A DNA stretch of 64,000 nt from Burkholderiaceae bacterium. GTDB taxonomy: Bacteria; Pseudomonadota; Gammaproteobacteria; Burkholderiales; Burkholderiaceae_C. Made by a program: the position numbers and the translations under genes. Each line of letters begins with the position of its first letter. Position 1 is the first letter of the stretch. Shown one piece after another: positions 50,744 through 62,361 of this stretch. Location: NCBI GenBank assembly GCA_030123545.1, contig CP126124.1, positions 3,596,001 to 3,660,000 on the forward strand, in the 5' to 3' direction. The notes under the pieces are model-generated. The model saw only the letters and a list, made by a program, of their open reading frames with translations, was not told the origin of the DNA and searched no databases.

Positions 50744-52776
50744 GCAGCCGATGCAGTCTCTGCCGCCGCGAGCCGCAGCAATTCGGCCCCTTCGGCGACC
50801 TGATCGCCCGGCGCGTACAACAGCTCCTCGACCGTGCCGTCGGCCGGCGCGGCGATCGTGTGCTCCATCTTCATCGCTTCCAGCACCGCCAGCGGCTGGC
50901 CGCGTTTGACCTTCTCGCCGGCCTTGACCGTGAACGACACCACCTTGCCCGGCATCGGCGCGGTCAGCCGGCCGCCTTCGCCCGCCTCGCCGGCGCCGGC
51001 CAGCGGATCGAGCTCGGTGATCTGGGTCGCGCCGTCGCCGCCAAAGACATGCAGCACCTTGCCCTGGCGAAACACCTGCACCACTTGGCGGCGGCCGCCG
51101 AAACGCACGTCGATACCGGCCTCGGGCTGCGCGCCGAGCGCCGTCAGATCGAGCGGCGCAGTGGGCGTGTCATCGACCTGCAGGCTCAGCCCATCGTCCA
51201 GATAGCGCAGTTTGGCCACCACGGGCGCGCCGCCATACTCGAAATCAATGCGGCGCGAGGCCACGCCGTGCGAGCGAAAGCCGTCGCGGCGCGAGAACGG
51301 GTCGTCGGTCTCGGCGGCGCGCTCGGTCAGCACGGCATGCGCGGTGGCCGCGGCGACCGCCAGACCGACGCCCAGCGGATCCTGCTTGAACAGGTGCGCG
51401 CGCTCGCGCTCGATCAGCGCCGTGTCCAGGCGGGCCTGGCTGAAGGCGGCGCTGGCCAGCACGCGACGCACGAACTGCACGTTGGTCTGCACGCCGACGA
51501 TGTACGTTCGCGCCAGCGCCGCGTCCAGCAGGCCCAGCGCCTGTTCGCGCGTCTCGCCATGCACGATCAGCTTGGCGATCATCGAGTCGTAGAACGGGCT
51601 GATCGCATCGCCCTCGCGCACGCCGTCGTCGACCCGGGTGCTGCTGACGGCAAAGGCGGTGTGCGCCGGCGGCTTGCGATAGACATGCAGCGTGCCGGTG
51701 GCGGGCAGGAAGTCGTTGTCGGGGTTCTCCGCGCAGATCCGCGCCTCGATCGCGTGGCCGTGAATACGCAACTCGTCTTGTTTCAATGGCAGCGGCTGGC
51801 CCGCGGCCACGCGCAGCTGCCACTCGACCAGGTCCTGGCCGCTGATCGCCTCGGTCACCGGGTGCTCGACCTGCAAGCGCGTGTTCATCTCCATGAAATA
51901 AAACTTGATCTGGTCGGGCCGGTCGTAGCCGCCCGGTTGCTCGGCGATGAACTCGACGGTGCCGGCGCCGACGTAGCTGACCGCGCGCGCCGCCGCGACC
52001 GCAGCCTCGCCCATCTGCTTGCGCAGCTCGGGCGTCATGCCGGGCGCCGGGGATTCTTCCAGCACCTTCTGGTGGCGGCGCTGCACCGAGCAGTCGCGCT
52101 CGAACAGGTAGACATAGTTGCCGTGCGTGTCGCCGAAAATCTGGATTTCGATGTGGCGCGGCTGTTGCACGTACTTCTCGATCAGCACCGCATCGTTGCC
52201 GAAACTGTTCATCGCCTCACGCTTGCACGATTCGAGCGCGGCGGAGAAGTCGGCGCTCTGATGCACCTCGCGCATGCCCTTGCCGCCACCGCCGGCGCTG
52301 GCCTTGATCAGCACCGGGTAACCGATGCGGTCCGCCTCCTCGTGCAGCAGTGCCGGATCCTGGCCCTCGCCCTGGTAGCCGGGCACCAGCGGCACGCCGG
52401 CCTTGCCCATCAGGCGCTTGGACTCGGCCTTCAGCCCCATGGCCTGGATCGCGCTGGCCGGCGGGCCGATGAAGACCAGGCCCGCATCCGCACAGGCCTT
52501 TGCAAAGTGCTCGTTCTCGCTCAGGAAGCCGTAGCCGGGGTGAATGGCCTGCGCGCCCGCGGCTTTGGCCGCATCGATGATGCGCTGCCATTGCAGATAG
52601 CTGTCCTTCGGGGCGCTTGCGCCGATATGCACCGCCTCGTCGCAGGCCATCACGTGCTTGGCACGCGCGTCGGCGTCGGAATAGACGGCCACGGTCTTCA
52701 CGCCCATGCGGCGCGCGGTGGCGGCGACTCGGCAGGCGATTTCGCCGCGATTGGCGATCAGGATCTTCTTAAACAT
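50740..52776 (-). CDS. mccA: methylcrotonyl-CoA carboxylase, biotin-containing alpha subunit
   Basis: 678 residues: biotin carboxylase (FKKILIANRGEIACRVAATARRMG; ATP-grasp KASAGGGGKGMR; MNTRLQVEHPVTE), a middle BT domain, and a C-terminal biotinyl domain with VLEAMKMEHTI. The MCC beta gene and HMG-CoA lyase gene nearby argue for methylcrotonyl-CoA rather than propionyl- or geranyl-CoA. CGGAGGGCACC is a strong ribosome-binding site. A short ORF starting with a copy of its own first codons precedes it. Confidence 0.93.
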   Translation of the reverse strand: MFKKILIANRGEIACRVAATARRMGVKTVAVYSDADARAKHVMACDEAVHIGASAPKDSYLQWQRIIDAAKAAGAQAIHPGYGFLSENEHFAKACADAGLVFIGPPASAIQAMGLKAESKRLMGKAGVPLVPGYQGEGQDPALLHEEADRIGYPVLIKASAGGGGKGMREVHQSADFSAALESCKREAMNSFGNDAVLIEKYVQQPRHIEIQIFGDTHGNYVYLFERDCSVQRRHQKVLEESPAPGMTPELRKQMGEAAVAAARAVSYVGAGTVEFIAEQPGGYDRPDQIKFYFMEMNTRLQVEHPVTEAISGQDLVEWQLRVAAGQPLPLKQDELRIHGHAIEARICAENPDNDFLPATGTLHVYRKPPAHTAFAVSSTRVDDGVREGDAISPFYDSMIAKLIVHGETREQALGLLDAALARTYIVGVQTNVQFVRRVLASAAFSQARLDTALIERERAHLFKQDPLGVGLAVAAATAHAVLTERAAETDDPFSRRDGFRSHGVASRRIDFEYGGAPVVAKLRYLDDGLSLQVDDTPTAPLDLTALGAQPEAGIDVRFGGRRQVVQVFRQGKVLHVFGGDGATQITELDPLAGAGEAGEGGRLTAPMPGKVVSFTVKAGEKVKRGQPLAVLEAMKMEHTIAAPADGTVEELLYAPGDQVAEGAELLRLAAAETASAA

Positions 52777-52885
52777 GGTGCCCTCCGCGGCTCATCGCCT
52801 GCTGCACGCCGCGCGTGCCACGCAATTTGGCAAGCCCGCGCTGCGCGCGAACGCCGCGGTTGGCGATCAGGATTTTGGTGAACAT
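52769..52885 (-). CDS. 38-residue leader-like ORF with a copy of the mccA 5' end
   Basis: ATGTTCACCAAAATCCTGATCGCCAACCGCGG (MFTKILIANRG) repeats the first 11 codons of mccA, then runs on in unrelated sequence and stops at TAA inside the mccA start region, overlapping its ATG out of frame. It looks like a relic of a second biotin-carboxylase gene or of a small tandem duplication. It could be translated and couple to mccA. Confidence 0.5.
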   Translation of the reverse strand: MFTKILIANRGVRAQRGLAKLRGTRGVQQAMSRGGHHV

Positions 52886-52895
52886 GCTCGTTGCC

Positions 52896-53663
52896 TCACG
52901 AATGCAGTGAGCCGGATACGCCCTCCGGCGCCGGCGCCGCGCCGCCCAGGAAGCCCCGGAGCTTGCGCAGCACCCTCTTCAAGAATCTGAACAGCAGCAC
53001 CAGCAGCAGCGCCGACACCGCCACCATCAACGCCAGCGCGACGCCGAACAGCAAAGGGTGCTGCGTGGCCAGCCACACCACGGCCACGACCAGGCCGTCT
53101 TCGAAAAACGAAGCGCCCCAGTTGCTGAGCGGCTCCGGGCTGGTGTTGATCGCCGCGCGCGTGGTCGCCTTGGTGGCGAACGAGGTCGCCGCCAGCGAAC
53201 CGCCGAGCAGGCCCGCAATCACGGCCATCGTGCCCGAGTCGGCGCCGAATACGCTGCCGGCCAGCAGCGCGCCGGCCGGAATGCGGATCACGCTGTGCAC
53301 CGTATCCCACAGGCTGTCGATCCAGGGAATCTTGTCGGCAAAGAACTCCACCACCATCATGAAGCCGCTGGCTGCCAGCACGGCCGGGTGCGCCAGCAGT
53401 TGCAAGCCCGGCGGCAGCGCGATCCAGCCCGCGGCCCCCATCGCGCCGGTCAGGAACACCACCGCGTACAGCCGAAAGCCGCTGGCCCAGCCCAGCGCGG
53501 CCGCCAGCGCCAGCAGGCTGAGCATGTCCATCCCGGCTGCCGCATGGTTGACCGCATCGCCGACTTGAGCCGCTGCGCTGCCGGCGGCCGAGGTCGCGCC
53601 GGCAGGAGGATGGATGCCCATGCCGTGCAACCACTGGACGATTTGTGCGATCAGGTCTTGCAT
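52896..53663 (-). CDS. DUF4126-family membrane protein
   Basis: 255 residues with several TM segments (LSLLALAAALGWASGFRLYAVVFLTG, then AVLAASGFMMVVEFFADKIPWIDSLWD and more). The GFRLYAVVFL and FFADKIPWIDS blocks are typical of DUF4126. Function unknown. It lies between the two MCC subunit genes on the same strand, an odd place for a membrane protein. A basic cytoplasmic end (LKRVLRKLRGFLGG) closes it. Confidence 0.85.
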   Translation of the reverse strand: MQDLIAQIVQWLHGMGIHPPAGATSAAGSAAAQVGDAVNHAAAGMDMLSLLALAAALGWASGFRLYAVVFLTGAMGAAGWIALPPGLQLLAHPAVLAASGFMMVVEFFADKIPWIDSLWDTVHSVIRIPAGALLAGSVFGADSGTMAVIAGLLGGSLAATSFATKATTRAAINTSPEPLSNWGASFFEDGLVVAVVWLATQHPLLFGVALALMVAVSALLLVLLFRFLKRVLRKLRGFLGGAAPAPEGVSGSLHS

Positions 53664-53798
53664 CAGGTGCTCGCTCGGCTCGAGGTTTCCGCATTGCGGG
53701 TTACTCTCTTATTGATAGCGCAACGCGGTTGATGAACAGGAGCCGATGACCGAAACAACAGAGACGGCCCAGCGTCATGCACGCCAACACCCGCAGTC

Positions 53799-55421
53799 TC
53801 ACATCCGGAACACGCCGAATTTCACGTCTTCGATCGGCGCGTTCTGCGCTGCCGACAGGCCCAGCGCCAGCAAGCGACGCGTGTCGGCCGGGTCGATGAT
53901 GCCGTCGTCCCACAGGCGGGCGGTCGCGTAGTAGGGGTGGCCCTGTTCTTCGTACTGCTGGCGGATCGGCGCCTTGAAGGTCTCTTCCTCCTCCTTGCTC
54001 CACTGCCCGCCCTTGGCTTCGATGCCGTCGCGCTTGACGGTGGCCAGCACGCTGGCAGCCTGTTCGCCGCCCATCACGCTGATGCGCGCATTCGGCCACA
54101 TCCACAGGAAGCGCGGCGAGTACGCGCGCCCGCACATGCCATAGTTGCCGGCACCAAAGCTTCCGCCGATGATGACGGTGAACTTGGGTACGTTGGCCGT
54201 GGCCACGGCCGTCACCATCTTGGCGCCGTGGCGCGCGATACCTTCGTTCTCGTACTTGCGGCCCACCATGAAGCCGTTGATGTTCTGCAGGAACACCAGC
54301 GGAATCTTGCGCTGGCAGCACAGTTCGATGAAGTGCGTGCCCTTTTGCGCGCTTTCGCTGAACAGGATGCCGTTGTTGGCGACGATACCGACCGGCATGC
54401 CCTCGATGTGCGCGAAGCCGCACACCAGCGTGGTGCCGTAGCGCGCCTTGAACTCCTGGAACTCGCTGCCGTCTACGATGCGCGCGATGATCTCGCGCAC
54501 GTCGAACGGTTTGCGCGTGTCGGTCGGGATCACGCCGTACAGTTCCTCGGCCGCGTACTTCGGCGCCACTGGCGCCCGCAGCGCGCCGGCGCGGGTCTTG
54601 CCGTGGTTCAGGTGCGCCACCACCTCGCGCGCCAGCGCCAGCGCGTGGGTGTCGTTCTGCGCCAGGTGGTCGGCCACGCCCGACAGGCGCGTGTGCACGT
54701 CGCCACCGCCTAAGTCTTCAGCCGTCACTTCTTCGCCGGTGGCGGCCTTGACCAGCGGCGGGCCACCCAGAAAGATCGTGCCCTGGTTCTTGACGATGAT
54801 GGTCTCGTCGCTCATCGCCGGCACATAGGCGCCGCCGGCCGTGCAACTGCCCATCACGACCGCGATCTGCGCTATGCCTTGCGCGCTCAGGTTGGCCTGG
54901 TTGTAGAAGATGCGGCCGAAGTGGTCGCGGTCCGGGAACACCTCGTCCTGGTTCGGCAGGTTCGCGCCGCCCGAATCGACAAGGTAGATGCAGGGCAAGC
55001 GGTTGGCTTCAGCGATCTCCTGCGCGCGCAGGTGCTTCTTGACGGTCATCGGATAGTAGGTGCCGCCCTTCACCGTCGCGTCGTTGCACACGATCATGCA
55101 ATCGACACCGGACACGCGCCCGATGCCGGCCACGACACCGGCCGCCGGCGCTGCATCCGAGCCGTCCTTGTCGGGGTACATGTGCAGCGCCGCCAGCGGC
55201 GCGATTTCCAGGAACGGCGTTCCCGGGTCGAGCAGCATCTGCACGCGCACGCGCGGCAGCAGCTTGCCGCGGTCCATGTGCTTCTTGCGCGCGGCCTCGC
55301 CGCCGCCCTGGCCGGCCTTGGCAACCTGCACCTTCAGGTCGTCGACCAGCGCCCGCATCGCGGCGGCGTTGGCCTGGAACTCCGCCGAACGGGCGCTGAG
55401 CTTCGATTGGATGACCGGCAT
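53799..55421 (-). CDS. mccB: methylcrotonyl-CoA carboxylase, carboxyltransferase beta subunit
   Basis: 540 residues. N- and C-terminal carboxyltransferase halves are visible: YLVDSGGANLPNQDEVFPDRDHFGRIFYNQA, GSCTAGGAYVPAMSDE, then NNGILFSESAQKGTHFIELC and GGSFGAGNYGMCGRAYSPRFLWMWPNARISVMG. These match MCC beta (LiuB). It takes the carboxyl from MccA-biotin to 3-methylcrotonyl-CoA. The gap to the ligase gene upstream is filled by a repeat. Confidence 0.95.
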   Translation of the reverse strand: MPVIQSKLSARSAEFQANAAAMRALVDDLKVQVAKAGQGGGEAARKKHMDRGKLLPRVRVQMLLDPGTPFLEIAPLAALHMYPDKDGSDAAPAAGVVAGIGRVSGVDCMIVCNDATVKGGTYYPMTVKKHLRAQEIAEANRLPCIYLVDSGGANLPNQDEVFPDRDHFGRIFYNQANLSAQGIAQIAVVMGSCTAGGAYVPAMSDETIIVKNQGTIFLGGPPLVKAATGEEVTAEDLGGGDVHTRLSGVADHLAQNDTHALALAREVVAHLNHGKTRAGALRAPVAPKYAAEELYGVIPTDTRKPFDVREIIARIVDGSEFQEFKARYGTTLVCGFAHIEGMPVGIVANNGILFSESAQKGTHFIELCCQRKIPLVFLQNINGFMVGRKYENEGIARHGAKMVTAVATANVPKFTVIIGGSFGAGNYGMCGRAYSPRFLWMWPNARISVMGGEQAASVLATVKRDGIEAKGGQWSKEEEETFKAPIRQQYEEQGHPYYATARLWDDGIIDPADTRRLLALGLSAAQNAPIEDVKFGVFRM

Positions 55422-55432
55422 GGACGACGCCT

Positions 55433-55475
55433 TTGCTATTATTTTGTGAGCTGTCAGTGCTTTCTGGATAGCGGC

Positions 55476-55490
<15 letters not shown>
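55433..55490 (+). repeat. AT-rich dispersed repeat between mccB and the ligase gene
   Basis: TTTGCTATTATTTTGTGAGC then TGTCAGTGCTTTCTGGATAG, CGGCTCAAGCC and a T-run. It carries the stop codon and last few codons of the ligase gene on the minus strand and reaches to 12 bp from the mccB start. Confidence 0.7.
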
Positions 55491-57188
<1,698 letters not shown>

Positions 57189-57314
57189 GCGCATGTCTCC
57201 TTGTCGAGATGGCGGCGTGGCTGGCGGTCACTGAACCGGGTGCCACGCGCCGGGGTTCGTGCGCCAAGGTTACACCCGAGTGCCTGTGATTTGCAGTCAC
57301 AATGGTCGCAAATC

Positions 57315-58382
57315 ATGCCAACCGCAGCCGCATCCAATGCGTCCACGAACCGGACCGGGCCCGGGCCGGCGGCACGTGCGGCCACGCCGATGGCGTTCGT
57401 GCGAGCGGTGGCGGCGGCCTATGCGCGCTACGGCCTGAGCCCGGAGGCCGCACTGCAGCACGCGCGCATCGCGCCGGGACAGCTGACGCAGGCCGATGCC
57501 CGCGTCACTGCCGCGCAGTTCGAGGCGCTGTCGGCGTTCGCGATGCGGGAGCTCGACGACGAAGCGCTCGGCTGGTTCGGCCGGCGCCTGCCATGGGGCA
57601 GCTATGGGCTACTGTGCCGCGCCAGCGTGACCGCGCCGACGCTGGGCATCGCGCTCAAGCGCTGGTGCCGGCAGCATCGGTTGCTGACCGACGACGTGCT
57701 GCTGCAGTTCGCCACCGGAACGTCCGGCGCGCGCCTCTGCATCGACGAATGCCGGCCGCTCGGCGAACTGCGCGAGTTTTGCCTGGTCACGCTGCTGCGC
57801 AATGTGCTGGGGTTCGCGTCCTGGGCGATCGATTCGCGCATTGCGCTGCGCGAGACCGCGTTCCCGTTCCCGCCGCCGCCGCATGGCTCCGTGTATCCGC
57901 TGCTGTTTTCAGGCCCGGTGCGGTTCGATGCCGAAGCAGCCGGACTGGTCTTCGACCCAAGCTATCTGGCGCTGCCGCTGGTGCGCGACGAAGCCGCAAC
58001 GCGCGCGATGCTGCAGCGCGCGCTGCCGCTGATCGTGCTGCCGTACCGCCGCGACCGGTTGCTGGTCCAGCAGGCGCGCCAGGCGCTGGCCGCGCACCCG
58101 GCACGCATCCGCAATGCGGACGACCTGGCCGCGCTGCTGCACCTGTCGACGCGCACGCTGCACCGGCACCTGCGTGACGAGGGCGCGAGCCTGCAGCAAT
58201 TGAAGGACCAGGTGCGCTGCGAACGCGCGAAGGAACTGCTGCTGCGCAGCGACCGGCCGGTGAAGCAAGTCGCGCTGGCGGCAGGTTTTCGCAGCGAGAA
58301 GAGCTTTCTGCGCGCATTCCGCCACTGGACCGGCCAGTCGCCGGGCGAATTCCGGCAGGCGGCTGGCGGACGCCCGTCCTAA
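57315..58382 (+). CDS. AraC-family transcriptional regulator
   Basis: 355 residues. An N-terminal arabinose_bd-like domain (PF12625 type, residues about 25-210) is followed by a C-terminal HTH_18 with LAALLHLSTRTLHRHLRDEGASLQQLKDQVRCERAKELL and VALAAGFRSEKSFLRAFRHWTG. It is divergent from the ligase gene across about 125 bp, so it probably controls the leucine/isovalerate cluster. Its stop overlaps the convergent LysR stop by 4 bp. Confidence 0.9.
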   Translation: MPTAAASNASTNRTGPGPAARAATPMAFVRAVAAAYARYGLSPEAALQHARIAPGQLTQADARVTAAQFEALSAFAMRELDDEALGWFGRRLPWGSYGLLCRASVTAPTLGIALKRWCRQHRLLTDDVLLQFATGTSGARLCIDECRPLGELREFCLVTLLRNVLGFASWAIDSRIALRETAFPFPPPPHGSVYPLLFSGPVRFDAEAAGLVFDPSYLALPLVRDEAATRAMLQRALPLIVLPYRRDRLLVQQARQALAAHPARIRNADDLAALLHLSTRTLHRHLRDEGASLQQLKDQVRCERAKELLLRSDRPVKQVALAAGFRSEKSFLRAFRHWTGQSPGEFRQAAGGRPS

Positions 58383-59329
58383 CTACTGCCGGCCGCGTGC
58401 GCCTGTACCAGACAGTCGTGAAAGGTCTGCGCGACGCGCGCGCAGCGCGGCGCGCGCCGCACCACGCTGACGAAGCTGCACAGGTAGCGGAGCAGTTCGG
58501 GCCGCACCGCGCGCATCCAGCCGCGCCGCTCGAATGCCTCGGCGTAGTGATCCGGCAGGAAGCCGAGGAACCGGCCCGACAGGATCAGCGTCGCGATCGC
58601 CTCCTGGTCGAACCCGGTCGCCTTGCGCGGCAGGCGCGCGCTGTGGCTGAGCTCCATGTTCGGCGAATGGTAGCCGAGACCGGCGAACTGCCAGCCGCGC
58701 AAGGCGTCCCAGTCGAGCGAAGAATGGTCCGCTTCGAACAGCGGATGCCGCGCGCCGCAATACAGCAGCATGGTCTCGCCGAACAGCGCGGCGTACTGCA
58801 GGCTGCGCGACTGGCGGTGCGTCGGGATCACGCCGACGCCGAATGTGCCGTCGATGATGCCGCGCTCGATCGCGTTGATCGACGCCACATGCAGCTGCAG
58901 TTCGACCTCGGGCGCGAGATCAGTGAACCGCGCGATCGCATCGCCGATGCGCGCGCGCGGGTTGCTCGCGGTCTTGTCGAACAGCGCCACGTGCAACTGG
59001 CCACCGAGGCGCGCGTGAATGTCGTCGATGCCGCCGCGAAAACCCTCGACCGCGGCCAGCAGGCGCAGCGTTTCGTCGTACACGCGCTGGCCTTCGGCGG
59101 TCACCTCGAACCCGCCGCGCCCGCGCCGGCACAGCACCAGCCCGAGCCGCACTTCCAGGTCCTTCACGTGCCGGCTCACCGTCGAGGTGCCGATGTTGAG
59201 CTCCAGCTCGGCCGCCGCCATGCCGCCGCAGTCGACCACGCTCTTGAACACCTGCAGCAACCGCAGGTCCATGTCGGCGAGCTGGCCGAGCAGCGCGCGG
59301 TGCTTTGGCGACGGGGGCTTTACTTGCAT
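58379..59329 (-). CDS. LysR-family transcriptional regulator
   Basis: 316 residues. The HTH is MDLRLLQVFKSVVDCGGMAAAELELNIGTSTVSRHVKDLEVRLG, followed by an effector domain. It diverges from the omega-aminotransferase gene (93 bp), which is the likely target. ATG at 59329 follows weak sequence; MDLRLL at 59272 would be a shorter start. Confidence 0.88.
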   Translation of the reverse strand: MQVKPPSPKHRALLGQLADMDLRLLQVFKSVVDCGGMAAAELELNIGTSTVSRHVKDLEVRLGLVLCRRGRGGFEVTAEGQRVYDETLRLLAAVEGFRGGIDDIHARLGGQLHVALFDKTASNPRARIGDAIARFTDLAPEVELQLHVASINAIERGIIDGTFGVGVIPTHRQSRSLQYAALFGETMLLYCGARHPLFEADHSSLDWDALRGWQFAGLGYHSPNMELSHSARLPRKATGFDQEAIATLILSGRFLGFLPDHYAEAFERRGWMRAVRPELLRYLCSFVSVVRRAPRCARVAQTFHDCLVQAHAAGSS

Positions 59330-59422
59330 GAGGCGTCAAGTGAATATTGATATTTGATGCTTTCCGAGATTAACAGCGGCGCGCAGAATGGGCGGATTCG
59401 ATCCAACCCTGCAGGAGCAGCC

Positions 59423-60796
59423 ATGAAACCCGTGAGCACCGTCGACACCAAACACGCCGCGCCCCCCGCCAGCCCCACACGCCTGGACGCAGCCTGGCTG
59501 GACGCGCACTGGATGCCGTTCACCGCGAACCGCGAGTTCAAGGCGCATCCGCGCATGATCGTCGAGGGCAGCGGCGCCTACTACACCGACGCCGAAGGGC
59601 GCAAGATTTTCGACGGCCTGTCCGGCCTGTGGTGCACCGGCCTCGGCCATGGCCGGCGCGAAATCTCGGACGCCGTGGCCCAGGCAGTTTCGCGGCTGGA
59701 CTATGCGCCGGGGTTCCAGTTCGGCCACCCGGCCTCGTTCGCGCTCGCGAACAAGATCCGGGAACTAACCCCGGCCGGGCTCGACTACGTGCTGTTCACC
59801 GACTCGGGCTCGGAAGCCGCCGACACCTCGCTGAAGATGGCGCGCGCCTACTGGCGCGTGAAGGGCCAAGCCGGCAAGACCCGGCTCATCGGTCGCGAGA
59901 AGGGCTACCACGGCGTGAACTACGGCGGCATCTCGGTCGGCGGCATCGGCGGTAACCGCAAGCTGTTCGGCCAGGGGGTCGAGGCCGACCATATTCCGCA
60001 CACGCAGCCGCCGATGGGCTCGTTCCACCGCGGCATGCCGGCCGACGGCGGGCGCGCGCTCGCGGACCGGCTGCTCGATGTGATCGCGCTGCACGACGCG
60101 AGCACGATCGCCGCGGTGATCGTCGAGCCGTTCGCCGGTTCGGCCGGCGTCGTGATTCCGCCGCAGGGCTATCTGCAGCGCATCCGCGAGATCTGCACGC
60201 AGAACAACATCCTGCTGATCTTCGACGAGGTGATCACCGCGTTCGGCCGTTGCGGCGCCTGGACCGGCGCCGAGGCGTTCGGCGTCACGCCCGACATCCT
60301 GAACTTCGCGAAGCAGGTCACGAACGGCGCGCAGCCGCTCGGCGGCGTGGTCGCTACCAAGGAAATCTACGACACCTTCATGGCCGCCGGCGGTCCGGAC
60401 TACCTGGTCGAATTCCCGCACGGCTACACCTATTCGGCGCACCCGGTCGCCTGCGCCGCCGGCCTCGCCGCGCTCGACGTGCTGCAGAAGGAAGACATGC
60501 CGGCCCGCGCGAAGGCACTGGCGCCGCACTTCGAGCAGGCGGTGCACGGCCTGAAGGGCGCAAAGCATGTCGCCGACATCCGCAACTACGGCCTGGCCGC
60601 GGGCTTCACGATCGAGGCGCTGCCCGGCGAGCCGGCGCGGCGTCCGTACGAGATCGCGATGAAATGCTGGGCGAAGGGCTTCTACGTGCGCTACGGCGGC
60701 GACACGATCCAGCTCGCGCCGCCGTTCATCAGCACCGAGGCGGAGATCGACCGGCTGGTCAGCGCTTTGGGTGACGCACTGGCGGAAACGGCCTGA
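59423..60796 (+). CDS. omega-amino acid:pyruvate aminotransferase (class III)
   Basis: 457 residues. The Schiff-base Lys is in PDILNFAKQVTNGAQPLGGV, IFDEVITAFGR precedes it, and GSEAADTSLKMAR binds the PLP phosphate. HWMPFTANREFK and GLWCTGLGHG are typical of beta-alanine:pyruvate transaminases. It moves the amino group of beta-alanine or another omega-amino acid to pyruvate. GCAGGAGCAGCC precedes the ATG. The MlrC-family gene follows after 49 bp. Confidence 0.93.
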   Translation: MKPVSTVDTKHAAPPASPTRLDAAWLDAHWMPFTANREFKAHPRMIVEGSGAYYTDAEGRKIFDGLSGLWCTGLGHGRREISDAVAQAVSRLDYAPGFQFGHPASFALANKIRELTPAGLDYVLFTDSGSEAADTSLKMARAYWRVKGQAGKTRLIGREKGYHGVNYGGISVGGIGGNRKLFGQGVEADHIPHTQPPMGSFHRGMPADGGRALADRLLDVIALHDASTIAAVIVEPFAGSAGVVIPPQGYLQRIREICTQNNILLIFDEVITAFGRCGAWTGAEAFGVTPDILNFAKQVTNGAQPLGGVVATKEIYDTFMAAGGPDYLVEFPHGYTYSAHPVACAAGLAALDVLQKEDMPARAKALAPHFEQAVHGLKGAKHVADIRNYGLAAGFTIEALPGEPARRPYEIAMKCWAKGFYVRYGGDTIQLAPPFISTEAEIDRLVSALGDALAETA

Positions 60797-60845
60797 TGTC
60801 GCACCGCGCGGGAGCGCGCTGGCACCGTCGGACTGGAGTCGCGAC

Positions 60846-62318
60846 ATGAGAATCCTGATCGCGCGGCTGAACCACGAGACCAACACCTTCTCGCCGGTGC
60901 CGACGCCGCTGGCGGCGTTCGCGCCGAGCTACGGCGACGCGGCGTATGCCGACAACAAGGGCATGCGCACCGGCATGGCGGCGTTCATCGACCTGGCCGA
61001 AGCGGCGGGCGCGACGCTGGTGACACCGGTGTCGGCCACCGCCAATCCGAGCGGGACGGTGCATGCGGCCGCGTACGACGAACTGACGCGGCGCATCGTC
61101 GATGCCGCGTCCGGCTGCGACGCAATCCTGCTCGACCTGCACGGCGCGATGGTCGCCGAGCAGACTGCCGACGGCGAAGGCGACCTGTTGGAACGCGTGC
61201 GCGCGGCCGCGCCGGGCGTACCGATCGGCGTCGCGCTCGACTTGCACGGCAACATCACCGAGAAGATGGTGCGCCACGCCGACGTGATGGTCGGCTTCAA
61301 GACCTATCCGCACATCGACATGTACGAAACCGGCGCGCACGCCGGACGGCTGCTGCTCGAAATGGCGCAGGGCGGCCAGCGTTACCGGGTGTGCTGGAAG
61401 CAGTTGCCGCTGATGAGCCACACGCTGCGCAGCACCACGCTGGACGGCGCGATGCAGGGCGCGGTGGCGGCGGCACGGGGCGCCGAGCAGGCGGGCGTGC
61501 CGGCGCTGTCGGTGTTCGCCGGCTTCTCGCTAGCCGACATCGAAGCGCCATGCATGAGCGTGGTCGCGACCTGCAGTGCCGAACCGGAGCCGGGCGAGCG
61601 CGCGAGCAAGGCCGTCGATGAACTCTCGCAATGGATCTGGGAGCGGCGCGCGGACTTCGTCTACCACAGCGAACCGCTCGAAGAGTCGCTGCGCCGCGCA
61701 CGGTCTCTTGCCGAAGGTGCAACGCGGCCGGTGCTGCTGCTGGACCATGGCGACAATTGCATGTCGGGCGGCACCTGCGACACGATGGACGTGCTGCAGG
61801 CCGCGCTCGCACAGGGCCTCAGCGGCATCGCGGTCGGCCCGCTGTGCGACCCGCAGGCGGTGGCGCGGCTGGTCGACGCCGGTGTCGGCTCGCAAGTCGA
61901 GGTCGCGCTCGGCAACAAGGTGCCGCTGGACCGCATCGGCCTGCACAAGCAGCCGGTAACGCTGCACGGCACGGTGCGGGGGGTGAGCGACGGCAGCTAC
62001 ACGGTCACCGGCCCGATCTACACCGGCCAGCGCTGCCAGATGGGCCGCACGGTGCTGTTCGATATCGGCGCCGCGCAGATCGTCGTGACCGAGCGCACCC
62101 ACGAACCCTGGGATCTCGGCGTGTTCCACTGCGTAGCCCTGGACCCGGCGCGATTCCGCTTCCTGCTGCTGAAGTCGCGCATGTACTGCCGCCCGGTGTT
62201 CGTGCCGCTGTCGCACGCGCTGGTCGAATGCGACAGCCCCGGCGTGACGACATCGGACTATTCGCGCTTTCCGTTCGAGCGGGTGCACCGGCCGGTGTTT
62301 CCGCTCGACCGAATCTGA
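60846..62318 (+). CDS. MlrC-family (M81) metallopeptidase-like protein
   Basis: 490 residues. The N-terminal DUF1485 part (RILIARLNHETNTFSPVPTP, DLHGAMV, LDLHGN) and the C-terminal MlrC part (LDHGDNCMSGGTCDTMDVL) are complete; the conserved His and Asp could bind Zn. MlrC degrades linear microcystin fragments, but most relatives act on unknown small amides. It is cotranscribed with the omega-aminotransferase, so an omega-amino-acid-containing amide is one possible substrate. Confidence 0.9.
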   Translation: MRILIARLNHETNTFSPVPTPLAAFAPSYGDAAYADNKGMRTGMAAFIDLAEAAGATLVTPVSATANPSGTVHAAAYDELTRRIVDAASGCDAILLDLHGAMVAEQTADGEGDLLERVRAAAPGVPIGVALDLHGNITEKMVRHADVMVGFKTYPHIDMYETGAHAGRLLLEMAQGGQRYRVCWKQLPLMSHTLRSTTLDGAMQGAVAAARGAEQAGVPALSVFAGFSLADIEAPCMSVVATCSAEPEPGERASKAVDELSQWIWERRADFVYHSEPLEESLRRARSLAEGATRPVLLLDHGDNCMSGGTCDTMDVLQAALAQGLSGIAVGPLCDPQAVARLVDAGVGSQVEVALGNKVPLDRIGLHKQPVTLHGTVRGVSDGSYTVTGPIYTGQRCQMGRTVLFDIGAAQIVVTERTHEPWDLGVFHCVALDPARFRFLLLKSRMYCRPVFVPLSHALVECDSPGVTTSDYSRFPFERVHRPVFPLDRI

Positions 62319-62361
62319 GCGCGGCGGGGGCCGGTTCGCGCCGCACGTGCGGCGGTGCCGC

